Part shown: positions 6,806 to 14,932 of the stretch, piece after piece
How positions within the stretch are numbered: the stretch's first letter is position 1
Layout of the letters: every line of letters starts with the position of its first letter
NCBI GenBank assembly: GCA_002698785.1
Contig: PAAG01000020.1
Location: 62,001 to 126,000, forward strand
DNA length: 64,000 bases
Direction of reading: 5' to 3'
Origin: Verrucomicrobiales bacterium
GTDB taxonomy: Bacteria; Verrucomicrobiota; Verrucomicrobiia; Verrucomicrobiales; DEV007
Program-made: the position numbers and the translations under genes
The notes under the pieces: generated by a model
Seen by the model: the letters and a program-made list of their open reading frames with translations, nothing else
The model's database searches: none
Told to the model about the DNA's origin: nothing

Positions 6806-9799
6806 TTACTGGGCAACGACGCTATCGATGGGACCTGTTGTTCGGAGATATGCCACCAGATCAGTAACCTCTTCGATCGTCATCGTATCAAGCAATCCCG
6901 GAGGCATCAGCGATGCCTCCGCAACCTGGCGGGATTTCACATCAGACTTATCGATTCGAGTAGTCTGGGTGATTTCTCGAAAGGTGATGACCTTCTCATT
7001 TTCCTCTACCACGTTGCCGACCAGTGTGCGGCCATCTTTCAAAGATAACGTCACAAGGCGATAGTCCTCTCCTACATCTTCGCTGGGAAAGAGAACGTTC
7101 AGCAGAAAGTAGTCGAGGTTCGCACGGTTCGAACCGGTGAGGTTCGGCCCAATCACACCGCCTTCACCAAACATTTGGTGGCAAGCTGAACACGCTCGCT
7201 GATAAACCAACTTTCCTTTGGCGGCGTCAGCTTTCGCTATATTCGATTCAGGCAACCGATCTTTCCAGATTGCCAGAAGAGCTTCTTTCTGTTCCTGACC
7301 ATCGTTGTTGAAGCCCCAGAATTCTTCGAGATCTTCCCGCTCCTTTTTCGGAGAAACATCAATCAGTTGCCTGGCGATGTATGTCGGGACGAGAGATTTG
7401 TCGATCTCTCCTGCCTTCAATCCGCGAACTAACACAGACGCCAACTCTTTCCTCGAAGCAAGGGCCTGCAAAATCGCCGTTCTCTTCTCAGAGGATTCTG
7501 TCTGATGAAATTCTGACAGCAATCGTTTCGCCGTATTTTTCCCCGGATAGGCGGGGATGCTCCGAATGGCTTCCGTTCCAATCACTGGGTCGTCGATCAA
7601 TTCCCAGATTCGTTTACCGAGCAACTTGGACTTTGTTCCCGTCAGTAGGTTCAACACTCTTACCCGCTCTACGTTAGACTTGGATGAAACCACCGTCTCG
7701 ATCAATTTCTTTTCGGCTTCCTCATCTCCAAATAGTAGCGCAAGCTCGAAGGCTGCGTCCTGGATCTCTCGATTCGGATTCGATTCGAGGATTGCAAAGG
7801 TATCGGGCCAAGCCTCCGGCATCTCCGCAGAGGCGGGGAGCTCGGCTAGAATGCCTTGGAGTACGGGGATGGTATTGTTTCCGTTTTGCTCGAGAGAAAG
7901 AGACGTGAGAACGTCGTTCAACCGATTTCCCGAGACAAGCCGCCGGGCAATGGCTTCGGAAAGAAACGGAGGAATGCCTGACCTTGCGAGTTCCAGGGCC
8001 GCTTCCGCATTGGAAACCACGGCAGGTTCCATCCCATACCAGATCATGAGCACGAGATTTTCGTCTTCGGGTGGAATACTCTTCCGGCTCAATTCCTCAG
8101 CTATCGACCAGCGCTTCTCGACCGGGACACGCTGCAGAGCTGAAGCCATGGCCAAGTGCACGAGCGGCCCGGACTCAGTTCCTACATTCTTCTCCAGCCA
8201 CGTGACCGTCTCGTCATCCGTGGTTCGACTTGAAAACGCCAAATTCACCAAGTGCGCACGAACTTCCTCAGCTTTCGCCTCTGCGTAAAGGTCGAAGATC
8301 CAGTCCCCTGTCCCGCCGAGCATTGCATGGATCCCATCTACGGCACTGACGGCGTCCCTGACATTTGTCTCTTTCGCTTCTCCAATCAACTCCTCGACCA
8401 GAGAACGGGGAAACTCCTCCCCTGCCGCCGAACGCTCATAAAGGTTTCGCAGGGCATGTCTCCGCCACCAGGAATTTTCATGAAAGAGTAGGTCCACCAG
8501 TTCCTCCGTTTCCCGTTTGCTGACGTTGAATTCGCTCTTCTCCGCTCGATCTCCGTACCACACCTCATAGAGTCGGCCACTGGTGCGGTGGATCCCATCT
8601 CGATCGTGGCATTCGCCCAGATCGGTCCACTCAGCGACCATCATCTCGCCATATGGGCCCTGCTTTAAATCCACAGCACGAAACCATTCACTGCTCGAAG
8701 TAAGAAAGTCCTCACCGTGGCTCGCCACATAGCCGGAATGAGAGCGCTCGATGTGATCCATGTTAATCCGTTGACCTAGCACATTACTGAAAAATGCCTT
8801 TCCTCGATATTCCTCGGGCCATGCGTCCGCTTGATAAATCACCATGCCGCAATGCGAATGTCCCCCTCCCAGATCTTCATGCCCTGCGCCTTCATAGGTC
8901 TTCCTCTCTTTCTGTCCACCGAACCAGTGCCGATGATCTGAAGTGGGTTTCATCTGCTCGTAGGTAAAAGGATTGGGATGAGTCATTCCCCGATCCGCCC
9001 AACGCTCAAAACGAGCTCCCGGGACGAGGTGCCAGAAGTGATCAATCACACTGGTGTTAATGAATGGCTGGCCTTCCGCATTCCAATCCAGCCCCCACGG
9101 ATTGATCGTTCCATCCGCAACGATTTCAAAATCATGCGTGATCGGGTGAACGCGCCAGATGCAGCAACTGAGTTCGATTCGGTCTTTCTCAGGTGTCCCG
9201 GGTTTCCCGACATGAGAAGGCTTCTTGATTCCGTGACGGCCCCACAGCCAGCCGTCGGGTCCCCAGGTTAGTCCATTGAAGAAATTGTGTTCGGCATCGA
9301 GCGCCCATCCATCGAGCACAACTCTTGGTTCCCCGTCGGGAATATCATCCCCATCGGAATCGGGGATGAACAATAACTCCGGAGCATCACAGACCCACAC
9401 GCCCCCATATCCGACCTGGAAACCGCTGAGGTGATTGCCCTTTTCCCAGAATACTTTCCGCGAGTCGAATGTGCCATCATTATCCGTATCCTCGAATATC
9501 AGGATGCGGTCCTGCCCTTTTCGCGCCCATTCAATGTAGGAGAAGCTCTCGATAGCCCAAAGTCGCCCACGGTCGTCGTACTGAATGGCGATCGGTTGCG
9601 CAATATTCGGCTCACCGGCAAAAAGCGAGACAGAGAAGCCCTCCGGAACGGAAATCATTTCCAGAGATTCTTCAGGCGTCGGTGGCGAGGTTGCGGGGTC
9701 TTGAGTATCGAGAATTCCCTCGGGTAGTTGAGCGATCGCCCGGACACCCGGGAAAAGCAGCACCGCGGCAATACAGATTCGGCAAAGGGGCTTTTGCAT
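6806..9799 (-). CDS. PVC-type membrane-bound dehydrogenase with HEAT region and cytochrome c domain
   Basis: A 997-residue exported protein. The start at 9799 gives a signal peptide (MQKPLCRICIAAVLLFPGVR) with GGAG just upstream; the frame is open to an ATG at 9910, but that extension lacks signal character. Residues about 45-420 match the PVC-type dehydrogenase beta-propeller (FSVSLFAGEPNIAQPIAIQY, followed by the NPWGLDWN type of motif). Next comes a long helical HEAT-like region (about 470-850). The C-terminal 120 residues contain CSACH, a c-type haem site, in a Planctomycete/Verrucomicrobium-type cytochrome (GEGGVIGPNLTGSNR). It probably oxidises sugars and passes electrons to haem in the periplasm. 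It lies upstream of two sulfatases on the same strand, so a shared glycan substrate is likely. Confidence 0.85.
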   Translation of the reverse strand: MQKPLCRICIAAVLLFPGVRAIAQLPEGILDTQDPATSPPTPEESLEMISVPEGFSVSLFAGEPNIAQPIAIQYDDRGRLWAIESFSYIEWARKGQDRILIFEDTDNDGTFDSRKVFWEKGNHLSGFQVGYGGVWVCDAPELLFIPDSDGDDIPDGEPRVVLDGWALDAEHNFFNGLTWGPDGWLWGRHGIKKPSHVGKPGTPEKDRIELSCCIWRVHPITHDFEIVADGTINPWGLDWNAEGQPFINTSVIDHFWHLVPGARFERWADRGMTHPNPFTYEQMKPTSDHRHWFGGQKERKTYEGAGHEDLGGGHSHCGMVIYQADAWPEEYRGKAFFSNVLGQRINMDHIERSHSGYVASHGEDFLTSSSEWFRAVDLKQGPYGEMMVAEWTDLGECHDRDGIHRTSGRLYEVWYGDRAEKSEFNVSKRETEELVDLLFHENSWWRRHALRNLYERSAAGEEFPRSLVEELIGEAKETNVRDAVSAVDGIHAMLGGTGDWIFDLYAEAKAEEVRAHLVNLAFSSRTTDDETVTWLEKNVGTESGPLVHLAMASALQRVPVEKRWSIAEELSRKSIPPEDENLVLMIWYGMEPAVVSNAEAALELARSGIPPFLSEAIARRLVSGNRLNDVLTSLSLEQNGNNTIPVLQGILAELPASAEMPEAWPDTFAILESNPNREIQDAAFELALLFGDEEAEKKLIETVVSSKSNVERVRVLNLLTGTKSKLLGKRIWELIDDPVIGTEAIRSIPAYPGKNTAKRLLSEFHQTESSEKRTAILQALASRKELASVLVRGLKAGEIDKSLVPTYIARQLIDVSPKKEREDLEEFWGFNNDGQEQKEALLAIWKDRLPESNIAKADAAKGKLVYQRACSACHQMFGEGGVIGPNLTGSNRANLDYFLLNVLFPSEDVGEDYRLVTLSLKDGRTLVGNVVEENEKVITFREITQTTRIDKSDVKSRQVAEASLMPPGLLDTMTIEEVTDLVAYLRTTGPIDSVVAQ

Positions 9800-9934
9800 T
9801 TCTCCAATAAAAGCAGTTTCTCCACCCTCTGACAGCACAGTGCATAAGGGAATCCGCGTATTCGCGGGCGACTGGCGGATCCATCCCGCCGGCTCGGGGC
9901 AATTTGCCAATTTTTACTCCAATAAAATGAGAAC

Positions 9935-9967
9935 TTGCGGAATTCCTGTATTTATAGTATTTATAAT
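9935..9967 (+). promoter_or_regulatory. Candidate promoter for the NlpC/P60 gene
   Basis: TTGCGG (9935-9940) is 17 bases from TATTTA (9958-9963), and a perfect TATAAT overlaps at 9962-9967. The very AT-rich stretch contrasts with the flanking genes and lies 24 bases before the ATG at 9991. Which hexamer is used cannot be decided by eye. Confidence 0.4.
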
Positions 9968-9990
9968 AAACACAATTTCAATTCAGTGAA

Positions 9991-10689
9991 ATGACCCCGC
10001 TCCGCACTCCTTTCCGTCTCCTCGTATTGGTAGCGATTTTCTTCTCGCTGTCCAACCCGACCGTAATTCAGGCAAACCTCTTCCGCAGTAGCGGAGGTGG
10101 TCTCTTTAAGAAGAAGACCTTCGTTCTCCCCTACTCCGGCTGGAAATATGACAGAAAACCTGTCCAGCGAGCTGGATTCTTTTTTGGAAACAACGAGCCC
10201 TCTCCTGAAATGATGCAGCTCGTCACCGTAATCCGAGCAAGGGCGGAAGCAGTGGCACGCCTCGGTTTGAAATACCAGTTTGGCGACGAACACCCCACCC
10301 AGGGTGGTATGGACTGCTCAGGCACCATGGAATACATCCTTTCTGACATAGGGTTCTCAGATATTCCCCGCACCAGCTACCAGCAGTATGACTGGCTGCG
10401 TAAAAACCGTACTCTTATTCATTCCAAGTCCATCCCCGACCACATGGGCGGACGCCGAGGGATCAAACCCGGAGACCTCATCTTCTGGGGCGGCACCTAC
10501 GACTCCGGTCACAAGGTCTCCCACGTCATGATCTACCTTGGTCAGGGCGGCGACGGCACTCATTATATGTTCGGCGCTCGTGGAAAGAAGAAGAGAGGCA
10601 TGTTTGGTTCTGGTGTGGATATCTTTACATTGGATTCCGGCTACCAGAAGAATCTTGTTGGGTATGGCTCTCTTCCTGGAGTCAGTTAA
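9991..10689 (+). CDS. Exported NlpC/P60-family cysteine peptidase
   Basis: A 232-residue protein with a signal peptide (residues 1-30, ending near TVIQANLF). The catalytic domain occupies about residues 80-230. The nucleophile is in GGMDCSGTMEYIL (Cys near residue 109) and the histidine in KVSHVMIYLG (His near 178), the classic NlpC/P60 pair. RGIKPGDLIFWGG precedes the histidine as in cell-wall D,L-endopeptidases. It probably cleaves peptidoglycan stem peptides. The gene is divergent from the dehydrogenase and followed on the same strand by a sulfatase. Confidence 0.85.
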   Translation: MTPLRTPFRLLVLVAIFFSLSNPTVIQANLFRSSGGGLFKKKTFVLPYSGWKYDRKPVQRAGFFFGNNEPSPEMMQLVTVIRARAEAVARLGLKYQFGDEHPTQGGMDCSGTMEYILSDIGFSDIPRTSYQQYDWLRKNRTLIHSKSIPDHMGGRRGIKPGDLIFWGGTYDSGHKVSHVMIYLGQGGDGTHYMFGARGKKKRGMFGSGVDIFTLDSGYQKNLVGYGSLPGVS

Positions 10690-10801
10690 TCAGCGCATCC
10701 CGATTCGACACGCTCTTTGCTGAATGCGATACCCGCATTCCTGCCACCTTCAATCCAAGGAAACTGCTTGCCCGGCGAGCGATGTCGCGCCATAGGGAGG
10801 C

Positions 10802-12400
10802 ATGACGTGGAAAAAACTCCTACTCCCCCTGGTTCTTCTATCGGCATCCCTCACCAGCACCATCGCTGCGGATCGGCCGAATATTCTCTTCATTTTTACC
10901 GACGATCACGCCCCTCATGCAATTGGTGCGTATCAAGGATGGCTTCAGTCGGTCAATCCTACCCCGAACATCGATAATCTTGCTGCCCAGGGGATGCTGT
11001 TTGAAAACAGCTTCTGCACCAACTCCATCTGCGGCCCCAGCCGTGCAGTAATTCAGACCGGGAAACACAGCCACAAAAATGGTTTCATGAACAACGGTAA
11101 CTCGTTCGACTGGAACCAGCAGACATTTCCGAAGCTCCTGCAGAAAGCTGGCTACCAGACAGCTATCTACGGAAAATCGCACCTCAAAGGCAAGCCACAG
11201 GGATATGACGACTGGGCAGTTCTCCCGGGTCAGGGCCTCTATTACAATCCCGACTTCATCACACCAGATGGAAAGAAACGCGTCGAAGGCTACTGCACCG
11301 ATGTCGTGACAGATATGGCCATCGAGTGGCTCAAAGAAGGTCGTGAAGGTGAAAAGCCGTTCATGCTCATGGTTCAGCACAAGGCACCTCACAGGAACTG
11401 GATGCCAGCTCTACGTCACCTTCACCTCTACGACGACGTGGAAATCCCAGAGCCCGCGACCCTCTTCGACAAGTGGGAGGACAACAGTCCCGCTGCTCGC
11501 TACCAGGAGCTTGAGATCGACGGGCACATGGACATCAACTACGACCTTTTCCTCGACCTCACCGCCGACTTCGATCAGCCAGCCACTCAGAAACGCCAGG
11601 ACCGCTCCGCATGGAACAACATGAAGCGCATGTCCGAAGAGCAGATGAAAACCTGGCGCGACGCCTACGGCCCTAAAGACGAAGCCTTTCATAAAGCCAA
11701 CCTCACCGGCAAGGACCTCGTGCGTTGGAAGTATCAGCGTTATGCCAAAAACTACCTTCGCTGTGTAAAAGGTGTCGACGAGAGCGTCGGAACACTCATG
11801 GACACACTCAAAGACCTCGGCCTCGATGAGAACACCGTTGTTATCTACTCATCCGACCAAGGCTTCTATATCGGAGACCACGGCTGGTATGACAAGCGCT
11901 GGATGTACGAGGAATCCCTCAAGATGCCTCTCATCGTCAAGTGGCCCGGAGTTGCATCTCCCGGAGCCAAAAACACCGATCTCGTTCAGAACCTCGACTA
12001 CGCCTCCACGTTCCTCGATATGGCCGGCGCAGAGATTCCAGAAGACATCCAGGGCAAGTCAATCGTTCCCCTTCTCAAGGGCGAAGGAGACGGCAACTTC
12101 CGTGACGCGATCTACTACCACTACTACGAGTATCCCAGCGTGCACATGGTGCCCCGCCACTACGGTATCCGCACCGATCGCTACAAACTGATGCACTTCT
12201 ACCAGTTCGACGAATGGGAATTCTACGACCTTCAGGAAGACCCTGACGAGCTGACCAACATGTATCATGCCGCCGACCAGGACCTCATCGCGGAAATGAA
12301 GAAGAAGCTCGAAGACATCCGTAAACACTACGATGACGACAGCGACGTCACTCCATTCCCCATGGAGAAGCAAAAAGAGTTCTGGCCCAACGATCGCTGA
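10802..12400 (+). CDS. Exported sulfatase
   Basis: A 532-residue type I sulfatase. A signal peptide (residues 1-22) leads into DRPNILFIFTDDHAPHAIGA. Cys77 lies in CGPSRAVIQTG, the formylglycine-forming CxPSR motif. The C-terminal part has DLQEDPDELTNMYH, the usual end motif of the family. The long middle insert is typical of the larger polysaccharide sulfatases. The purine-rich AGGGAGG sits only one base before the ATG, an unusually short spacing. A strong intrinsic terminator follows the stop codon, so the gene is probably the end of its transcript. Confidence 0.88.
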   Translation: MTWKKLLLPLVLLSASLTSTIAADRPNILFIFTDDHAPHAIGAYQGWLQSVNPTPNIDNLAAQGMLFENSFCTNSICGPSRAVIQTGKHSHKNGFMNNGNSFDWNQQTFPKLLQKAGYQTAIYGKSHLKGKPQGYDDWAVLPGQGLYYNPDFITPDGKKRVEGYCTDVVTDMAIEWLKEGREGEKPFMLMVQHKAPHRNWMPALRHLHLYDDVEIPEPATLFDKWEDNSPAARYQELEIDGHMDINYDLFLDLTADFDQPATQKRQDRSAWNNMKRMSEEQMKTWRDAYGPKDEAFHKANLTGKDLVRWKYQRYAKNYLRCVKGVDESVGTLMDTLKDLGLDENTVVIYSSDQGFYIGDHGWYDKRWMYEESLKMPLIVKWPGVASPGAKNTDLVQNLDYASTFLDMAGAEIPEDIQGKSIVPLLKGEGDGNFRDAIYYHYYEYPSVHMVPRHYGIRTDRYKLMHFYQFDEWEFYDLQEDPDELTNMYHAADQDLIAEMKKKLEDIRKHYDDDSDVTPFPMEKQKEFWPNDR

Positions 12401-12422
12401 TCCGAAAACATCTTTACAGGAG

Positions 12423-12448
12423 ACCGGTCCGAAAGGGCCGGTTTTTTT
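12423..12448 (+). terminator. Intrinsic terminator after the sulfatase
   Basis: ACCGGTCC-GAAA-GGGCCGGT forms an 8-bp stem with one G-T pair and a GAAA tetraloop, followed by a run of seven T residues. It lies 22 bases after the stop at 12400. A closely similar sequence occurs at 21499-21525. Confidence 0.85.
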
Positions 12449-12501
12449 GTGTTTACCTCACTGATTCAGGCAGAAGGTATACCTTTGCCCCAACAGACAA
12501 C

Positions 12502-14451
12502 CTAATTGATAAAATTCTTCACCGGTTGATGAATGGTCAAACCGGTCGGCCCCAGAGAGCCATATGAAGTATTGACTGAATCGGCCACTTGCGGATCGGT
12601 CCCGATCGAATCTTCCAGCGAATCGCTGAAAGAATCTCCGTCGGTATCCGGATCGTCGTAGTCCGTCCCCAGGGCATATTCTTCGGCATTTGTTAGACCG
12701 TCTCCGTCCGCATCGAGTCCGCCGTCCACGGGATCGACCGGGTCGAAACCGTTCGCCACCTCCCATGCATCGTCGATTCCATCGCCATCCGTGTCGTCGT
12801 CAGTGGGATCGGTGCCTGCCTGATATTCGGCGAGGTTATCCAGGGTATCACCATCGCCGTCGTCATCCGCGTCCTGGTCGTCGAGAGGGTCGAGCCCGTA
12901 GGTGACTTCCCACCCGTCGGGGATGCCGTCCGTATCACTGTCGGCGACGAGTGGGTCGGTGCCGTGGGTATTTACTTCGGCGCCGTCCGATAGCCCGTCA
13001 CCGTCGGTGTCGAATTCTTCGGGGTCCGTCCCTTCCTGATACTCGGCCAAATTGTCCAATGAGTCTCCGTCTCCGTCGTCGTCGGCATCTTGATCGTCCA
13101 GGGGATCGAGGTTGTTGGTGATCTCCCAACCATCTGGCAATCCGTCGCCGTCACTGTCGGATGAGAGAGGATCCGTGCCATAGGTGTTCAGTTCGAGATC
13201 ATCGGCGATGCCGTCTCCATCTGTATCTGTCACGGTGGGATCGGTTCCGGCGTAGAGCTCTTCCAGGTTGGTGAGGCCATCGGAATCGGCATCGTTGCCG
13301 GAGCCATAGCTGACGAGGTCGCCGAAATATTCGATCTCCCATGGATCGGGCAGGTCATCGGTATCGGTATCGGTCCAGCCTGTACCGACGAATTTCACCG
13401 CATCGACGGTGACAAGATCGGTGGTCCCGGTATTGTCCACAGTCACATATTGATTCGAACCGCCTTTATCGAAAGCATAGCTACCCAGATAAACCCACTG
13501 CCCGTCCCCTTCGGTTTGATCGACACTCAATGGGTCGACCTGCGAGCCCGCGTATCCGACATCGACCGGCACATAGTCGTCACGATCGACTCCCGCGGAC
13601 CAGCGGAGAAAGACTTCATACGTTCCCGTAACAGGGATGACCGGAGTGAAGGTGACATCTCCCGAACCCTTGGTGATGCCGTCGTCGTCGAGGTAGTCCC
13701 CTTCGAGGAGAAACTCACCTGTCGCCGCCGTTCGCGCATTCCAGCTTCCCGTCGCGGTGCCGGCATCTTCGTCGAGAGTGATTTCCCGGCGGAAGGCAGC
13801 CGATTCCCGAATCGCTTCGGAAAAATCGGCGGTTGCCGTGTAGCTCGCATCTCCGGAACTGATCGCGAGGCCACCGAGCAAACCGCTGGAAGTCGGAAGG
13901 TCGACACCGAGCAAAGGATTCCAGGTCGTCCCATTAGTGGAGTAATAGGCGACCACGGTCTCGCTGTCGACGACGAGGCGGAACCAGTCGGTTGCGGAAA
14001 CCGAGGCCAGCGGAAACTCCACCGCCGTCTCCGCGGTGTCCGGCCGCCACTGACAGATCACCGAACCATCCGCCTTTGCCGCAAGGAACACATAGGCATC
14101 GTCAGCGTTGGTGCCCGTACGGATCATGATTCCGGCCAATTCGTCACCGAGCGCGCCGGAAGGAGCTGCATCGAGTTGCGCGGTAATGGATTCACTGGGT
14201 GCGAGCGAACCGTAGACGAAGAAGCCTTCGTCCACAGTGCTACCGAAGCCGACTCCAATCGAGTCGACGGTAGTGAGATCGGTCATTGAATCGTACGTCG
14301 CCGAACCTGCGGAACCGGGAGTGCCGATGTCGGTTTGGGTCCAGTTGGGGAGGGTTGGTGTAATGGCAAATGAGAAACTACAGAATATGGTTCTTATTAC
14401 AACCAGAATAACGAAGCTAAACTTTGATAGAGAACAATGGCGGGAGAACAT
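12502..14451 (-). CDS. Surface protein with golvesin-like domain and thrombospondin type 3 repeats
   Basis: A 649-residue exported protein. A signal peptide (residues 1-29) follows an AAAGGA ribosome-binding site. Residues about 30-215 resemble a LamG/DUF1349-type beta-sandwich. Residues about 225-350 resemble a golvesin/Xly C-terminal-like carbohydrate-binding domain (TGTYEVFLRWSAG ... VTVDAVKFVG). From about residue 355 to 630 the chain is a series of calcium-binding DxDxDGxxD thrombospondin-3 repeats, including two near-identical 72-residue units. It is probably a calcium-stiffened surface stalk or adhesin. It starts 64 bases after the Rhs partner gene on the same strand and may be in the same transcript. 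Confidence 0.8.
   Translation of the reverse strand: MFSRHCSLSKFSFVILVVIRTIFCSFSFAITPTLPNWTQTDIGTPGSAGSATYDSMTDLTTVDSIGVGFGSTVDEGFFVYGSLAPSESITAQLDAAPSGALGDELAGIMIRTGTNADDAYVFLAAKADGSVICQWRPDTAETAVEFPLASVSATDWFRLVVDSETVVAYYSTNGTTWNPLLGVDLPTSSGLLGGLAISSGDASYTATADFSEAIRESAAFRREITLDEDAGTATGSWNARTAATGEFLLEGDYLDDDGITKGSGDVTFTPVIPVTGTYEVFLRWSAGVDRDDYVPVDVGYAGSQVDPLSVDQTEGDGQWVYLGSYAFDKGGSNQYVTVDNTGTTDLVTVDAVKFVGTGWTDTDTDDLPDPWEIEYFGDLVSYGSGNDADSDGLTNLEELYAGTDPTVTDTDGDGIADDLELNTYGTDPLSSDSDGDGLPDGWEITNNLDPLDDQDADDDGDGDSLDNLAEYQEGTDPEEFDTDGDGLSDGAEVNTHGTDPLVADSDTDGIPDGWEVTYGLDPLDDQDADDDGDGDTLDNLAEYQAGTDPTDDDTDGDGIDDAWEVANGFDPVDPVDGGLDADGDGLTNAEEYALGTDYDDPDTDGDSFSDSLEDSIGTDPQVADSVNTSYGSLGPTGLTIHQPVKNFIN
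12821..13252 (-). repeat. Two 216-bp coding repeats (thrombospondin type 3)
   Basis: The coding sequence repeats with a period of 216 bases (72 residues): units at about 12821-13036 and 13037-13252. Both encode an LDPLDDQDADDDGDGD core and a following LDNLAEYQ.GTDP. Synonymous changes are scattered, so the units are older than a fresh duplication. This is protein-level repetition within the surface-protein gene. Confidence 0.75.
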
Positions 14452-14515
14452 TTGAATTCCTTTTTAGAATGAATCACAATTTTCTTTGAAGAAGAGGAAC
14501 AGAGGAACGTAACCC

Positions 14516-14932
14516 TTATTCGTAAAGCTTCCGGAGCGGAATCAATATCCACATTTGCTGACCTGACTCATGTATATATTCGATCCGGACGACCGATTCC
14601 GATGCCAGTTGAGCCGATGATGCGAAGAACACTCTCTCTATCACATCTTGATCTCTTTTAATCTTTTTGGTCCTCAAGAAAAATTCAGAGCGATCATCAA
14701 ATACAAGTCGGCAGATAATCGAATCCTCAATGATATTTTCCTTTGTGACATTAATATCGATGACCAAATCTCTCAAATTCTCACTACTCTGGTTTACTGA
14801 GAATCGAACTATCCCGAGTTTAGATTCGAATTCCCCCTTCGATATATCTGCGGTTTCCGAGAGAGGATCGGAAAGAGCAGTTACCTTAATGAAACAGAAT
14901 AGAAATAACGTTGCAAATTTTAGAAGTTTCAT
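14516..14932 (-). CDS. Exported protein coupled to Rhs; candidate immunity protein
   Basis: A 138-residue protein with a signal peptide (MKLLKFATLFLFCFIKVTA). Its ATG overlaps the Rhs stop codon in ATGA (14929-14932), so translation is coupled to the Rhs gene. The mature part alternates charged beta-strand-like stretches (LVIDINVT, ICRLVFDD, VVRIEYIHE, MWILIPL) and resembles no family I can name. Base composition is AT-rich: a hand count at 14521-14580 gives 25 G+C in 60. Position, size and coupling are those of an immunity protein for a polymorphic Rhs toxin. The signal peptide would place it where an exported toxin could act. This function is inference. Confidence 0.75.
   Translation of the reverse strand: MKLLKFATLFLFCFIKVTALSDPLSETADISKGEFESKLGIVRFSVNQSSENLRDLVIDINVTKENIIEDSIICRLVFDDRSEFFLRTKKIKRDQDVIERVFFASSAQLASESVVRIEYIHESGQQMWILIPLRKLYE

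Noticed and set aside
7557-8288. 243-residue plus-strand frame within the dehydrogenase gene
   Set aside because: It is the antisense shadow of a strong coding frame; Ser-rich low-complexity composition.
12600-13380. CRISPR-like periodic DNA
   Set aside because: The periodicity is 216 bases with coding drift and encodes calcium-binding repeats; no short direct repeats with unique spacers.
13450-14289. 279-residue plus-strand frame over the surface protein
   Set aside because: Antisense shadow of the thrombospondin/golvesin gene in GC-rich sequence.
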